From Blattamonas nauphoetae (lineage: Eukaryota; Preaxostyla; Oxymonadida): a stretch of 64,000 nt of DNA. A program made the translations under genes and the position numbers. A model generated the notes under the pieces. It was given only the letters and a program-made list of their open reading frames with translations. It was not told the origin of the DNA and did no database searches. Below, one piece after another: positions 20,155 through 33,470 of this stretch (positions are counted from its first letter, which is position 1; each line of letters begins with the position of its first letter). Location of the stretch: the NCBI GenBank assembly GCA_033064195.1, contig JARBJD010000079.1, positions 186,001 through 250,000 of the forward strand, in the 5' to 3' direction.

Positions 20155-23100
20155 TCAACCCGTGACTCTGGAAGTGACAGCGACGTCGTTCTGTTGAGGC
20201 TGAGCAGGAATCGGCGATTTGACTGTCTGAAGGCTCAGACGGGATTTCACGTCAGAAAGTGACGGCCGGTCGTTCGGGTCGAATGAGAGGCATTCCTTCA
20301 CAAGATCAGCCATCTCAGTGTCATCCCAGTTGTGGATCAGCGGGGTCACACCGGCTTTCACCTGTCTGGACGCATTGATCGCATCCAGTTCCCCGAAGGG
20401 CACGTTCAGTCTCTAACTCCCACAAGACGAGGCCAAGCCTAAAAACTGCCGCCTTGAGAGGGTTGGAGACGACTGCCGACTCGTTGTTCTCTTTGCTTTC
20501 TTGTTCCGGCGCATCCCATCGCCGATCTTCTTCCGACTGTTTCGTCGTGTTCTGAAAAGTGTTGTGCTCGTTCTCAATCTTCAAGCAGACAGTTCCACAC
20601 TGATCCAGCAGAATCCAGTGAGGAGAGAGTCTCGTGATCAGCTCGCTGTTGGGGTGCTCTTTCACAACTTTCTCCAAACCTGACACGAGCTGTCTCCGAA
20701 TCATGGCTTTGTTCAGATCGAGCTTCTTCTCGACGTGGAGTGCTCGATAGAGCGTGTCTGCTCGGTTGACGACGACCCCAGCGTGGTCTCCCTCACATTG
20801 CATCGCTGTGATCTGGTTCTGAATGTGTGTCCGTTGTTGTGCACTCGACGTGGAATGAAGATCGTGGCTGTTGGCATGAGACACAGCGAGCATCGATTGA
20901 TTCTGAGGAGCGCCTTCAGTCGAGGTGTGGATCAGCTGCTGAGCGGTTGTGAGGTGGTCGACATCTTCAATCTTCACTTCATCTGGGAATGTGGATGCGT
21001 CGTCGAGTTCTTTCTTCTCGACAGTTTCTTGTTGCTTCTTGTTTCGACGGCGAAGGACGAGAAGGATGATCAAGATGACGAGAAGGGTGAGGATGGCTGC
21101 ACAGGCGATCGGGACGATAATCATCACTGCTTGAGCTGCTTGAGATATCTTATCGGTCGAACCTCGAGTCAGAGAAAACGAATCGGTGTGTTCTCCTGAT
21201 CCATAAAGGAGACGGCAGCGGATGTCGTGTTTTGTGTTTAAATCAGAGAAGGAATCTTTTGGAAGAGCGAACAGAATCGTTGTCTCATTCCATGTCTTGT
21301 TTTCTCGATCAAAAGGGAGCTCGATGTGGTTGCCTTCCAAAAATGACGTTTTTGAGACGGCAATGTGTTCGAAGATCTCCAACGTCAGTCCACACGGAAC
21401 AAGGACTGTTCCTTTCATTGTGACGTCGTATTCTTTTCTAGTTTTGTTGAAGACGCTCTTCGAATCTGCAGAAATCAATGTTGGAGTGAAGAACGGCGCT
21501 GGGAGAACATCCGATCCATTCTTCACTGTGCAATTGGTCGATGCAATCCAGTGGTGAGGAGACGACGAATCCCCGTCCCCACTAGCGACACTCACAATAG
21601 TCACATTCCCATCGTGGCAGTCCACATTATGTCTGAGTGAAGGGAAGAGAGTGTGGTGATGGACGTTGGAGGAGAAGGTGCACGAAGTGAGCGTGAGCGA
21701 TCCTTCCCGAGTGGTGATGGCTCCCTGGTTGAGTAACGTCATTTCTGTTGAGTGGAGATGAGTGGAGCAGTTTTGGAAAGAAAGAAGGCTATCGTCCCAG
21801 CTGCAGAGTTGTGGAGTGTCTTCAATGCTGTTGTGTGTGGCCACATTCGAGAATGAACATTGGCGAAATGAGACGTCGTCACAATCTGTTGTTACGACGA
21901 GATGAGACGTGGTGCAGTTTTTGGTGTGGATCTCGACAAGTGAAGTCGATCCAACCGAAGAAAAGACAAATGGAGCAGACGAAAATGTGTGATGAGCGAG
22001 TGTGATGTTGGAGACGGCAACTGATTCCCCAGAGAGATCAAAAAGTCTCCCATCGACTGCTTCTGATGTTGTGAGGGTGAAGTTCGTCACTTTGACCCGA
22101 CCATCTTTCATCCGAATGATTGTCTGGTTGTTATCGAGTGAAGAGGCGACGCTGATGTATGTCATGTCCACGTCACCTGAAGCAATCTGGATCAGTTCTG
22201 TGTTTTGCTTCATTCCTGCGTTGAGTGTCAGACGAACCAATTCCGCTTGTCCTCCCAAAATCTGAACAAGCATCGCATTCGACGGTGCTGTTGATGAGAC
22301 TGTTAGGGAGTTCAGTTTGATGAGGTCAGACGACGAGACAAACACGGCATCGGGATTGTGAGTGTCTGGAAGTGAGATGAAGAGGTATTCAGCGGTGAGG
22401 GTGTGGTGGAGAGATGACGTGATCGATCCATCTGACAAAACATGGACTGTTGAAATATTCACTCCCCCTCGAATCTGCAGCTGTCTTGACAGAACGATTG
22501 AATTGGTCAGATCCACATTTCCCATCACTTCCATCTCGGTTGTACTCTGTTCTTCCATTCGGAGCAGAGACTGGTCGATTGTTGGGCACCAGACGCTGCT
22601 GTATCCGCATCGATCATTTCCATATCCATCCCGTTCCACACCGACTGGGCCAGCGTGTGGAAGAAGATAGAATAGAAGAGAGGCAGAAAGGTCGAATTCT
22701 TCGTCGATGCTCCAGAGGCAGTTCAGATCGGTGTCCTTTGTGAACGAGTCAGCGAACGCTGGATCGTTGACGGCGATCCACTTCGAGATGTCTTTTCCGA
22801 CAATCTCAACAAAACGAGCGGTTGGCTCTGCAGGTTGTCCATAGTTCAGTTTTGTCAGGGCGAACGATGGAGTCTCAATCGCAGAGAAGTTGAGGAGAAT
22901 CGCAATAGAATCTGGAGACGACGGCATCGAAGAGAATGTCAAATCATCAATCGTCAGCCTCATGTCTTGTTTCATCGAAGTTGCGAGGAGTGAGCCCCTT
23001 TCCTGCGAGCGGATGATTGAGTCAATTGCGCACGATTGGAGAGTGAGCGAGCCTTCGGTGTGAGTAATCAGCGGGCACGACAGAAGAACGAACGAAGAGA

Positions 23101-26100
23101 GAGAGCAGTCTGAAAGAGAGAGTGATCCAGAAACAACAGTGAAGAGTGATTGGTCTCGTTCATTTGTCTCTTCATTAGACGGCGAGGACAGACCGAGCGG
23201 CACAAATGCTAGACGCAAGAAGGACAAATTGTTAGACTTAGAAACAACAGACGCATCGTGTGACACAGACAACTGATGAAGAGCGGAGAGAGGAGATTGG
23301 ATGATGGCGGGTGTTGTGTCAAATGAGAGAGTGTCTTGTTGAGTGATGTCCCCGTCGACGACAACTGGTTTCCCTTCACCCACTTTCGACAGACCATCGC
23401 TGAGTGACGAACACGGCAACACAGCCAGACCACACTTGGCATGTGCATTTCCATCGGGGAAGACATACAGAGTCTCGATATCGTAGGGATACCAGGTGTA
23501 AATCAATTTATCGAACGATCCGTTCTTATGCTTCGCGACGAAAAGGTTCTTCTCTCCCAACGTAAAACGATCATCTGTTTTGGTTGGAGCCCAACTCTCA
23601 AACTTAAGTTTGGCTTCGGCAATTTCGTCATCGTTTTCCACCTCGATCAAGACGAGACTTCCCGTCCCATTCGAAGTGATCGACGAGAACGGCGAAGAAG
23701 TCTGGGTGAATGTGAAGGTTGATCCCTTCTTCAGATAAATGGCTGTTCCGAGTGTGCTGTGTGTGAAGACCAAGTTTGAGAGAGAACTCTCGGTTAGATT
23801 CAGGCTGCCTGAGTCTTTCACTTCAATCAGATTGATTGTGGAAGGCGAGAGCTGATTTGATAGTGGATTGGATGGTCCCATCGAACAGGACGACAGTTCA
23901 AGCGTTCCCGTCGAAACAACAAACACAGTTGCTGATGTGCAAGTTGACGAGATGGCGAATTTCAACGATGAGAAAGTGAGAGTGGCAGTGAGATTGTTCA
24001 ACTCAACTGACGCATATTCATCCATTTGGATTTCTTGGATGGAGCTGGAAGACTTGATTTGGAAAGTGTTCTCGAAGACGAGTGGAGAATTGAGGGTCGT
24101 CGAAGAGGCAAGAGAAATGATGTTGATTGAGTTGAGCGACGCTGATGTGAAGGCTGACTCCAGAATATCACATTTGAATTCGCTTGATCCACAATTGGGA
24201 TGATCATGTGCTGCCGCGTCAGTGCAATCCAGGATCACTTCAGTTTCTGGTGAAACAAGCCAAAACACTAGTGACGATGTCCTCCATTTGTGTCCCCATT
24301 CCATTGAACTGTCTTCGCCGAGGAGTGTGGTGAGATCAGATGCAGAGTAGCTGTTCGTCCAGAGATCAGGATCAATTTGCTGTTTGAAAGAGGACCCGTT
24401 CAGCGAGAGGATACTGCCATTTGACAAACCAGACGTAACAGAAGACAAATCAGGGGATGAAAAGACAATCGTGCCAGTCGTTTCGAGGACGATGAGCGGG
24501 GTGTCTGTGAAAGAGAGATCAACAAAACGGCAAATGTTCATTTTGAACGAACCGTTCCCAAGTTTCCCGGTCTCGGAGGGTGTTGGAGAAAACTGCACGA
24601 GAGGGACAGAGAACGTGGGTGGGGAAGATTTGACTGAAGAGTTGAAGGTAACATTATTCAATGCAAGGTGACTTCCAACAGAATGGATTGGTGAGAACGA
24701 TATGGTTGTTTCTGATTTGTGAATGATTGGACATTTTTTCATCTCGACCCATCCTTCAGCGGAAGTGACATCGACAACCCGATGATGAGGCAGAAGAGAG
24801 AAGCAAAGGTATTCAATTGAGAGGCGAGAACGATCATTGATTGTACACATTGAACATTCGTCAATCAGAGTGTCAGGGAGGGTAAGGGTTGGTGGAGTTG
24901 ACGTCCATGACGTGAGAGAGGCGTGCTGATCGTTCAGAGTAACGCATTCGCTCACAAATTGGAGGTCAGTGTACCTCGCAACACGAGGATATACAGATCC
25001 ATTGAGATAAGTCGAACGGAGGAATTGAAGGGTGTACCCGAGGGTCTTGCACTTGGCGCTGGGCCACTTACAAGTATCACGATCGGATCCAGCTTGTGTG
25101 ACGGAAATTGTTGGGTAATTCAGGAATGCTGAGATGCGATCACGCTCTGTTTCATCAGAAATGCCCTCCACTTCGAGATGGGGCCACCGACTGTACGATT
25201 GTCCACCACAGTTTTGGAGATAGTTTGCACCTTTCCCATCGATCACTTCGAGATCGACAAACACATCGTTCCCAAATCCGGCAGTATTCTGATCGAATCT
25301 GAAGTTGGTGAGTTTGATAGGTCTTGCATGTGTGGATTTTCCTCGGACGTGGATCGCTCCTCCTTTCCCCACAAGCTGGCCTTCATGTTCTGCGGTGGCG
25401 GAGCATGCTGTGAAGGTGGTGTAGTAATAGGTGTGTTCGTAGATGATTTCATTCGAGCCGCTCAGAAACATGGAGATTGCTCCTCCATTCAGAGCAGAGC
25501 ATTCAGTAAATGTGGTCTCGATCATATGGAGATTGCACGATGTCAGATGAAGTGCACCACCGTTCTGAGCAGAGCACTTTGAATATGTCACTCCTTTGAT
25601 GATAAAGTTCGACCGACGACAACAGATAGCTCCGCCGTTGGGAGATGAGCACGAAGTGATGGATCCTTTCTGATGAGTAATCTTGCTGGACTCTGCGACG
25701 AGGACACTTCCATCTGTCGAGCTGTTGAATGATGTAAATGTCATTGAATCGAGTCGTAATGTAGAGTCAGAGATGTGGATGAGTGGGACAGTTGTATTGC
25801 TTGTGGGTGAAAAGTTGGTGTAATAGATGGCTCCCGAGCATATTCCTTGAATTTCAAAGAATGGCTGGCTTGAATATGAGACGGCGAGAGTGCTGATGTA
25901 ACTGAATGAGAAAAGTCCGTCAAGACTTGGTCGAGTCGCTTTGATGAAAGGGACACCATCAACCTGGATTGTGGATGGGAGGCTCGATGAATACATTTTC
26001 ACTGTGTGGCCGGTTGAGGAAATGAAAGGATGTGAGAGAGGGAGAGCCGTCCAGTCTGCTATCATTTGAGCGAGAGACAGAGACGAGTCTTCATCGACTG

Positions 26101-29100
26101 AGAAGACAGTGTTGTCGAGTTGTTGGAAATAGAAGTTCACACGCATGAGAGACAGAGACGCATTGATGACTTGGCAGAATATTTCAGAAGTTTGTTCAAC
26201 GTTGAGAGCGGATCCAGAGGTTAAGTCGATGCTTGTTGAGCCATTCCGGAACAAGAAAGGAGAAAGTGTTTCAGTGTAGTCATAATCAGTGGAAATGGCT
26301 GTGTGAGTGTTGTTGTGGAGACGTACTCCCAACAAGAAGAGCAATGTGGTGTTTTTGAGTAATTCAGGGCCAAGACATTTGAGATCTGCCCAAGCCAAAT
26401 AGTGATTCAGGCCGTAAGACATGAACTGAAGAGACGGCGGAGTCGGAACGATGGGGCGCGTCGAATCAACGAGAAAGTGGTGAACTGAAGGGATTGACTC
26501 GAAAGTGTTGAATTTGATGTCTCGCTGACTTTCCAAGAATCCATCGATGATGCCATCGTCTCCTTTGTTTTCATTGTCAACACCAGATCCAGCCTTGTTT
26601 CTGTCAAAACGACACCATTCCATCATCACAGTGCTGGAAGTGTCGAGTGATGCAATGTCAATGACACCTGCTCGCCCATTCGAAGCACAACCTCCAAAGC
26701 GAGAGTACACAATGGTCACAGCACCGCTTGTTTGTGTTTGAACACAGCTGGCGCATTGCGTGGTCGCCACGGGATTCGGATCTGGGCCTGATCTGATGAT
26801 TCTCACGAAGAGCGTGTCTGATAGAGTCAACGACGCACTTCCAGTGACGGCGATGAGAGCTTCCGATGATTGTGTGTTGTTGAAGACTGAGCTGACGATT
26901 CGAGTCTGTCCAGCTGAGAGCGAGACGAGGTTGGATGTCTGTCCAACGAGATCCTGACAGGTGACACTTTTCAGTTCCAACATTTCGTCCTCCGACATTG
27001 AGAACAAGACCGAGTCTGGTGTTGAGGGAACAAGCAGAATGGATCGAACTGTCAATTTTCCATTTCCGAGCACGTTAAATCCAGCTGTCTTCAGTTGAGT
27101 CGTGTGATCGGAGAAAGCTTCCGTGCCATTTCCACCAATCTCAACGACGACTGAGACTTGCAGTGCTGTGTTCGCTTCGAAAGGACCATCCGACATCAAG
27201 ACGGAATTTGGGGTGGATGAGAGATGATCAAATGCATCGGAGAGTGTGGGATAAGTTTCTTGCGATTGTTCTTGGCTGGCTGGCCAGGCCCCCACTTTCA
27301 TCTTGTTTGGCGAAGATCCTTCTGGTGTCGTGAAGACAAGCCAGTCTGAAAGTGTGTTCCCATTTTCAGTTGTTTTGAGGGTTCGATTGGAGACACATCC
27401 GACGACAGACGAACCATTCAGAATCGATGTCGAAGACGAGCTGAAACGGAGATCGGCAATATCCGAATCTTGAAGACTGAAGACACAGTTTTCGAAGAGC
27501 AAAGAACAGTTTCTGTCCACAAAGAGGATGTTGGCTGTGTTTCCTGTGATGTCATCAAATGTACAGAAAGAGGCAACAAGAGAGGTGCGCATGATGTGGA
27601 AGACACCCGCTGCCTTCGTTCCGCTGCATTTTGTGAACGAGACAGTGTCAAGAGTAAGAGATCCTGAATCAGAAATCACAATCAGTCCGTTCTCATTCGT
27701 CGTGATGTCATTAAAAGTGCAACCATGGAATACTGCTGGTCTGGTTGATGAGAAGAAGAGGGGTGGCGTGGAACTTGATGTCCGAGTTCCACTGAAGATA
27801 GTTCCTGAAACGTACGTGACAATCTCACAAAAATCATTTTTGAGGGTCGTCTGCTCGAGGAGACAATCCACAATCAAGGCTGGATGCAACTTGGACTTTA
27901 TCAGTAGAAATGTGATGTCTGCCTTCCTTATGTGTGTGCGAGTCATTGTGAATGGGCTTGGTGATTTTGCGGTGTAGTGATAGATTGTCGAGTTGGTGTC
28001 GAGAATGGAAGTGTCAGTGATGGAGATGGCGTTCGAGTTGAGAACTTTGCCGTTCATGTAGACAATGCACAGGCCTTTTGACGAGCCATCGCCTTTCAAC
28101 TGACAATTGGTGATGGAGAGTGGTGCTGTTGCACTTTCAGCTTCGTACGATGCAATGAATCCTCCGTTCCAAGTTTGTGTTTTCGATCCTGTCAGAGTCA
28201 TGTTGCTGTTGGTGATCTCAAGACTTGTTCGGATGTTGTACCCTCCCACAGCACCTCCATTATGATTGGTCATCGCCGGATCGCCCGGATACCAGTCGAC
28301 GAAGGAACACGACGTGATTGACGACTTTGTGCCAACTGGGGCGGCTTGTTGTGAGTAGATGAGGATGCACCCAGCGTAGATGAATTGATTATATGTTTTG
28401 GAAGTCACTGAGCACGTGCTGAATGAACAGGCGTCAATGAGCAGATGGCCAAGACGTGTTGTGGAGTAGAGGCAGGACCCACCTTGCATCGATGAAGAGG
28501 AGGAGACTGTGACAGTGTAGTGTATGTTGGAGAACGAACAGTTTGTAATCGTGACAGTTCCTACCTTAAATCGTGTGAAAGGATTCTTTTCTCCGTCGTA
28601 CACCTGGTTTGTGTACGGGTCATCGGAATTCGCTTTCGTGTTTCCTACGATGGATGGCCGGTCGTGAGAGTATGTGTTGCAATCACTGAACGTGCAATTT
28701 GACGAAAGGAAGTCTCCACCGCCGTTCATGTCTCGCAGAGTCGATCCCGAAAGGTGGTTGTTGCAGCGAGTGACGGAGCATCCGAACATGCTCTGCCGAA
28801 GATTTCCGTCGACTAAAGGGACAGATTGCGGGGAAGAGGACACATTTGAAAAGGTTACATGCGCAAGAGTGGTTGTCATCCGATCTGCGGAGGTTGAGAA
28901 GCGGTTATTCTTGGTCTGCTTTTGTGCAAGCCCATCTGAACCAACGATCTCCTGGTTTGACAGAGGTGGCAACAATGTTCACGCTTATTTGGGTTCCAAC
29001 TGTGTGACTCAGAATGTTGTTGACAAGCGGGACGATTCTGTCCGAGGGGCTGACGAGTTGGCACGAGATAATCGTGACTGATGACTTCCCCAGATCTGTT

Positions 29101-29555
29101 CCTTCTTTCACAATGAACAGAGGCGTCCATCCAATCCATGAGAAGGAGCAATTCGTGGTGGAGAGCGAGGAGGATTGAATTTCTGCACAGTGGATTGGTG
29201 TTTCGTTTGGGGCTGATTGATAGAGATTTGTATGGAGCCCTGAAAGTGAGAGAGAGGAATTGCTCATCACAAAAAGTGTCTGGTAGTTTCTGTTCTCGGG
29301 AGTGTCTGTGTTTTCATGTCGATTCGATTGTTGACGTGAAAGTGTTGTTTGGTTCTGTGCAGCAATTGCAACTGATCGCGAAGACAACAAGATGGAATCG
29401 CAGTGAAATGTTCCTTCTGGAAGAACTAGTGAATGGGGAGAGTTGTCTGTATTGTGTTCATAGGCGTGGTCGAGGTGTTCCTGGAGAGAGCTTGTCGACA
29501 GTCGTGATTGGAACGAACGTGTGACAAAAAGGAGAGAAACGACATGAACGAGCAT
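20155..29555 (-). CDS. Giant beta-helix surface protein with TM and pseudokinase tail
   Basis: The gene starts at Met 29,555, chosen because MLVHVVSLLFVTRSF reads as a signal peptide. A short N-terminal segment is followed by one frame change near 28,900-28,975, then an unbroken frame of about 2,880 codons. A second frame change near 20,400 precedes the last 80 codons. The ectodomain has many right-handed-beta-helix-like repeats (CSFSDC/CTFNDI turns) and recurrent Cys-PC-S/T motifs such as CGLAVLPCSSL and CKWPSAKCKTLG. One helix (VPIACAAILTLLVILIILLVL, about 21,030-21,135) crosses the membrane. The cytoplasmic tail has a kinase-like fold with LSPHWILLDQ in place of the HRD loop, RRWDAPEQ (APE region), FRLGLVLWELE, PFGELDAINASRQ and DPNDRPSLSDV. 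The catalytic Asp residues are absent. It is probably a receptor or adhesin. The two breaks may be sequence errors, missed splicing or real decay. Confidence 0.75.
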
Positions 29556-30556
29556 GTTGGAGTCGGAAAACAAATGACGGGAGAGGGTGAGGCTCTGGAT
29601 ACGGAGTGAGCAAATGTGACAAAAGCCAATGTATGGGTTGATCAATGTAACTTGCTCATTTGAGCTCAAATAAGCATCAGAAAAGAGTAAAATGGCATTT
29701 GATCAACTCTGGATCCGTCGCTGCCCATAGGAGAAGAGTTTAACATGTGTACATTCCTCCTCAAGAGATTTGGTCACTTTTCTGTTTTCCACGGCTGAGA
29801 CTGGTTTTCATAGCGATCGCGCTGAATACTTGTGATACGAGCATTATATCAATTTATTCGCATTCAGAAGTGCTGTTACTCTCAGCGTTCCAGACGGGGT
29901 GTCTCTCTGAGATTGTTCATCTCACACTGAATTCTCCGATCCCATGTTCGGTTCATCTCCCAGGACACTGTCATCATTCATTGTTTAAACGCTCTTCAAC
30001 ATTTTTGAGGGAATCTAATGTTTTCCTCGCCCTCAACAACCATCCTTCCCCGGCTCTACTCATCTCCACCATATTAGGCCGGCCGTCATCGAAAATGTTG
30101 TCCAACAGAATAAACATGATCCCAGGTTGGATTTCTAGCGGGTTCGACTTCACACGATGTTTCTATTAGCTTCTCAAAGCGAGGGCTTTTCTCTCTCCTC
30201 AGTTCTGCGCTGTCCTCATTGATAAACAGCTGTGAACATCGAGTAGAATCTATATGGTAAGATGAGTGCATGTGTTCCGTTTTGAACTGTCGGGACAGAC
30301 ATAGAAGACAGAGTGTGTGTTTTCAACATCATGCGATGATTGTGAATCATCCAGACTTTGACCGAGAGATAAACGATGGAATACAAATAAAGATTGCCTC
30401 TTAATGATTATATCGGAACGAGATATCCAGAAAAGACCTGGAACATTTTCTGACATGATCAGACCCTTAATGTTTCGGATTGGATTACGCGTAATTCGGC
30501 GGTTTTAAACAGAATCTCCATAAAGCGACTTGTCCAATCGATCAATCACAAACATC
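29556..30556. other. Intergenic between divergent surface gene and H2A.Z
   Basis: This 1-kb stretch separates the divergently transcribed surface gene (minus) and H2A.Z gene (plus), so it should contain both promoters. A plus-strand frame at 29,747-30,169 has no recognised family. I see no RNA gene and no clear shared promoter motif. Confidence 0.4.
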
Positions 30557-31093
30557 ATGGTTTGTTATCTCCCTCGACATCATGAATTATCTCTCTTTTC
30601 CCGATAGGCACCCAAAGCTGACGAAAACAAACCAAAGAAACAGGTCAAGTCCCGCTCTCTCCGCGCCGGACTGCAGTTCCCTGTCGGTCGTATCCACCGT
30701 TTCCTCAAGGACTCAGTGAGCCACCGTGGACGTGTGGGAGCAACAGCCGCTGTGTACTCTGCTGCCATTCTTGTTTGTTCTTCTGTTTCACTGATTTCAT
30801 TCTCTCCGCTCGTTCAGGAGTATCTCACCGCTGAAGTCCTCGAGCTTGCTGGAAATGCATCAAAGGGACTGAAAGTGAAGCGTATCACACCACGCCATCT
30901 TCTCCTCGCCATCCGCGGCGACGAGGAGCTCGACCAGCTCATCAAGGCAACCATTGCCGGAGGAGGAGTCATGCCCCACATTCACAAGGCGCTCGTCAAC
31001 GAGAAGCCCTTGAAACGTTTGTTCTCTTCTGCTCTCGCTTCATTTCTTGCTCCTTCTTCGTCTTCAGCCAACGACGTTCCTGGAAGCCAATAA
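30557..31093 (+). CDS. H2A.Z: Histone H2A variant H2A.Z, four exons
   Basis: The spliced product is about 128 residues and matches H2A.Z rather than canonical H2[71 protein letters not shown], and [15 protein letters not shown]2A.Z replaces H2A in nucleosomes at promoters and regulatory sites. Exon 1 is only the ATG (30,557-30,559). Introns lie at 30,560-30,607, 30,773-30,817 and 31,017-31,067 (48, 45 and 51 nt), beginning GTTTGTTA, GTTTGTTC and GTTTGTTC and ending AG. The last exon adds PNDVPGSQ. Three short introns with a common GTTTGTT donor give a local splice consensus used for other calls here. Confidence 0.95.
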
Positions 31094-31604
31094 GCCCATT
31101 TCAGTCCATCTTCATTTCTTGTTCATCATTTTTGAATTTGTCTGTGCAAAAAGAAATTGATATTCTTGAGAACATTCATCTTGTCGTGAGGACATTGGAA
31201 GATTCTTCCATCACATCATTGTCTGGACACTCTCGGCTTATAAACACTAACATTGTCAACAAATGTCCCTCCAAAGATTCGGGAACGAACTCACAGCGTT
31301 CGAACTCCGTGTCGACAGCGGATAGACGAAAAATGAGCGTGGGAAATTGAATGGTTATTTTGTTCTGGTTCGATCGACGTTCTTGATCTCTGTATCTGAA
31401 AATTTGGATTGATATGTTCACTGATTTATCTGCTCCCAATGAGTTTCTGCATGCTCCAATTCAGGTTGATGTGAATGCTGTTGTATGAGTGTCTTAGACG
31501 CCATTCTTTCGTTGACATACTTTCGGTTCTTGTTCGTCGCTCATGACGTCATTCTCTCTGACTCTCCTGTTGTCACTTGTATATCTCTCATTCTCGCTTG
31601 ACAG
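31094..31604. other. Intergenic / unresolved 5' part of next gene
   Basis: Bases 31,094 to about 31,460 show no supported gene. A GTATGAGT donor-like site at 31,483 and an acceptor ending at 31,604 (CTTGACAG) suggest a 122-nt intron of the following gene. A short upstream exon would then end at 31,482. The true start codon is not identified. Confidence 0.3.
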
Positions 31605-33470
31605 AAACTGTTGATACAAAAGGCTTTGGAACAGTTGAAGTCTGGAAACGCAGAACAACAACTCGCTGGAACGAAGGCACTTCGCACTCATCTGGAAGAA
31701 TGTTTGTTTCTGTTATTTTTTATTCATAATTTCGTGGTTATTTCGTTGATTCATCTCTTATACAGCCGGAATTGGCATCGGAGTGATTTCGCAACATTGC
31801 CTTGAATGTGGGTGTTTGGAGCCACTTGTGCAGATTGTAACCACAACCACCAATCCACATCTCTTCGTATGTTCCTCTTCACTTCCACCACTTTCTTCCA
31901 TTCTCTTGTCTCTCCCTCACCCTCGCCGTCTTCCCCGATTCTCTCGCAGGCGTTGGTGGATGGTCTTCTTCATGAAGTTGTGGCGGCTGCAGTACTGCCC
32001 GTGTTTGTCCGTCCGACGGATCTGATTGCTCCTCTCGTCACTCTCTCGACTGTCTGGCCTCTTCTCTTTTCTGACCGTCTCGCTCGCTCCTCTCCGACAG
32101 CACACAAACCCCACAATCGCCGAATCGGCCACACACTCTGTTGGGTCTGCTCTTCCTTCTTCTCCATCCTTCTCCTTTCATCGCCTTCGCCCTCGCCCAG
32201 TCTTCTCTGCTGCTCCGTCCGCTCGCCCTCCGAAATGGAGAGTGTGCTGAGTGGAGGGATTGTGGAGCGGGTCTGCCGCGAAATCGAGTCCTGTTCGGAC
32301 ACAGCTGCCCTGACCTCACTTGTGGGTGTGCTGGGAAATGTGTGCAGAGGAATCGCTGGCTTCCGTCGTTCGGAAGAAGCGAAGAAGAAAGCCAAACAAC
32401 CAAAAGAGGGAAAAGACGAAGCTGAACACACAAACGAGGACAACGACAGCTTTTCAATCTTTGTGCGAAGTGGCCACGCGCTGGAAATGGCGAAACAGAC
32501 ACTTCTGCAACTTGTGTCTCGGATGCGAACAGGCAAGGACGATGTGGAGGAAGAGGAGGGACGACACCGAACGAGGCTGAACCAGATGGTTGGGGGAGTT
32601 CTGATTGACTTCTTTGCGGAGACAGTTGGAGGGGGCAGGGCAGAGCGAGTGGGGGCGATTGGGATTGATTTGGGGAAGGAACTGGCAGAGATGAGAAGAA
32701 GGGAGGAGGAGAGAGAAAAGCGAAGAGAGGAAGAGAGAAGACTGGAGAAAGAGGCACGCCTGAGAGAACAGCGAGAGATGGATAAGAAAATGAAGGAAAT
32801 GGCACGAAGAGAAACTGAACGAGAAGAAGCGTATCGAAGGAAGATGCAAGAAGTGGAGGAGGAGCGGAAGAGGAACGAGCGATTTGTGGAGGAAGGGAGG
32901 AGACGAGAGAGAGAAGAGGAGGAAAGGAAAGCAATGGAAAGAGTTCAGATCATCCCAACTGCTGTTTGGGAGCCGAAGCTGTCGAGTCGCGTCGAAGGGA
33001 AGAAAATCATCGCGACAGACTCATCAGCAGTCACAATCCCTCTCTCTCCAGTTCTGACAGAGGGGGTCTGGCTCGTGGAAGTGAAGGCTGGTCAAGTGTT
33101 TGATAATGCACTTGGTTTCTTTCAGACACCGTGGGATCAGGATTGGTCGAAGTATCTCGGGAATGATCCAAACAGCGCCGACTACAATCGCAATGGAGGA
33201 ATCTGTCATTCTCCAAAAGCGTGCAAGCGTGGAGGGGGATGGGCAGCGGGAGATGTTGTGGGAGTGGAAGTGGACATGCAACAGAGGCGAGCATTCTTTT
33301 GTAGAAATGGAAAGCGACAGCCGACGATCTTCACTGCGATTCCACCCAAAGTGCAGGTGGCTGTTTCATTCTACCAAAAGAATGAAGCCTCGATGGAACT
33401 GGTGACATTCAAACAACTCGCACGCACATCATTACAAACAGGTGCTGACGATAAAATTGTTGCTTGGTGA
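31605..33470 (+). CDS. ARM-like / coiled-coil / SPRY-like protein (5' end unresolved)
   Basis: Exons: 31,605-31,701, 31,766-31,866 and 31,950-33,470, with introns of 64 and 83 nt (GTTTGTTT...ACAG and GTATGTTC...GCAG). The frame is continuous across both. The N-terminal part (LEQLKSGNAEQQLAGTKALRTHLEE, then GVISQHCLECGCLEPLVQIV) reads as an armadillo-type repeat. The middle (about 32,640-32,940) is a long Glu/Arg/Lys-rich coiled coil. The last 170 residues resemble a SPRY/concanavalin-type domain (GVWLVEVKAG, DNALGFFQTPWD, WAAGDVVGVEVDMQQRRAFF). Such proteins are usually scaffolds. A further short intron between 32,040 and 32,240 is possible because the text there is Ser/Leu-rich and odd. The start codon is not fixed. 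Confidence 0.6.

Noticed and set aside
20155-29555. Bacterial Pmp/autotransporter origin or a bacterial contig
   Set aside because: Beta-helix repeats recall chlamydial Pmp proteins, but the tail has a transmembrane helix and eukaryotic kinase-like fold, and neighbouring genes have introns.
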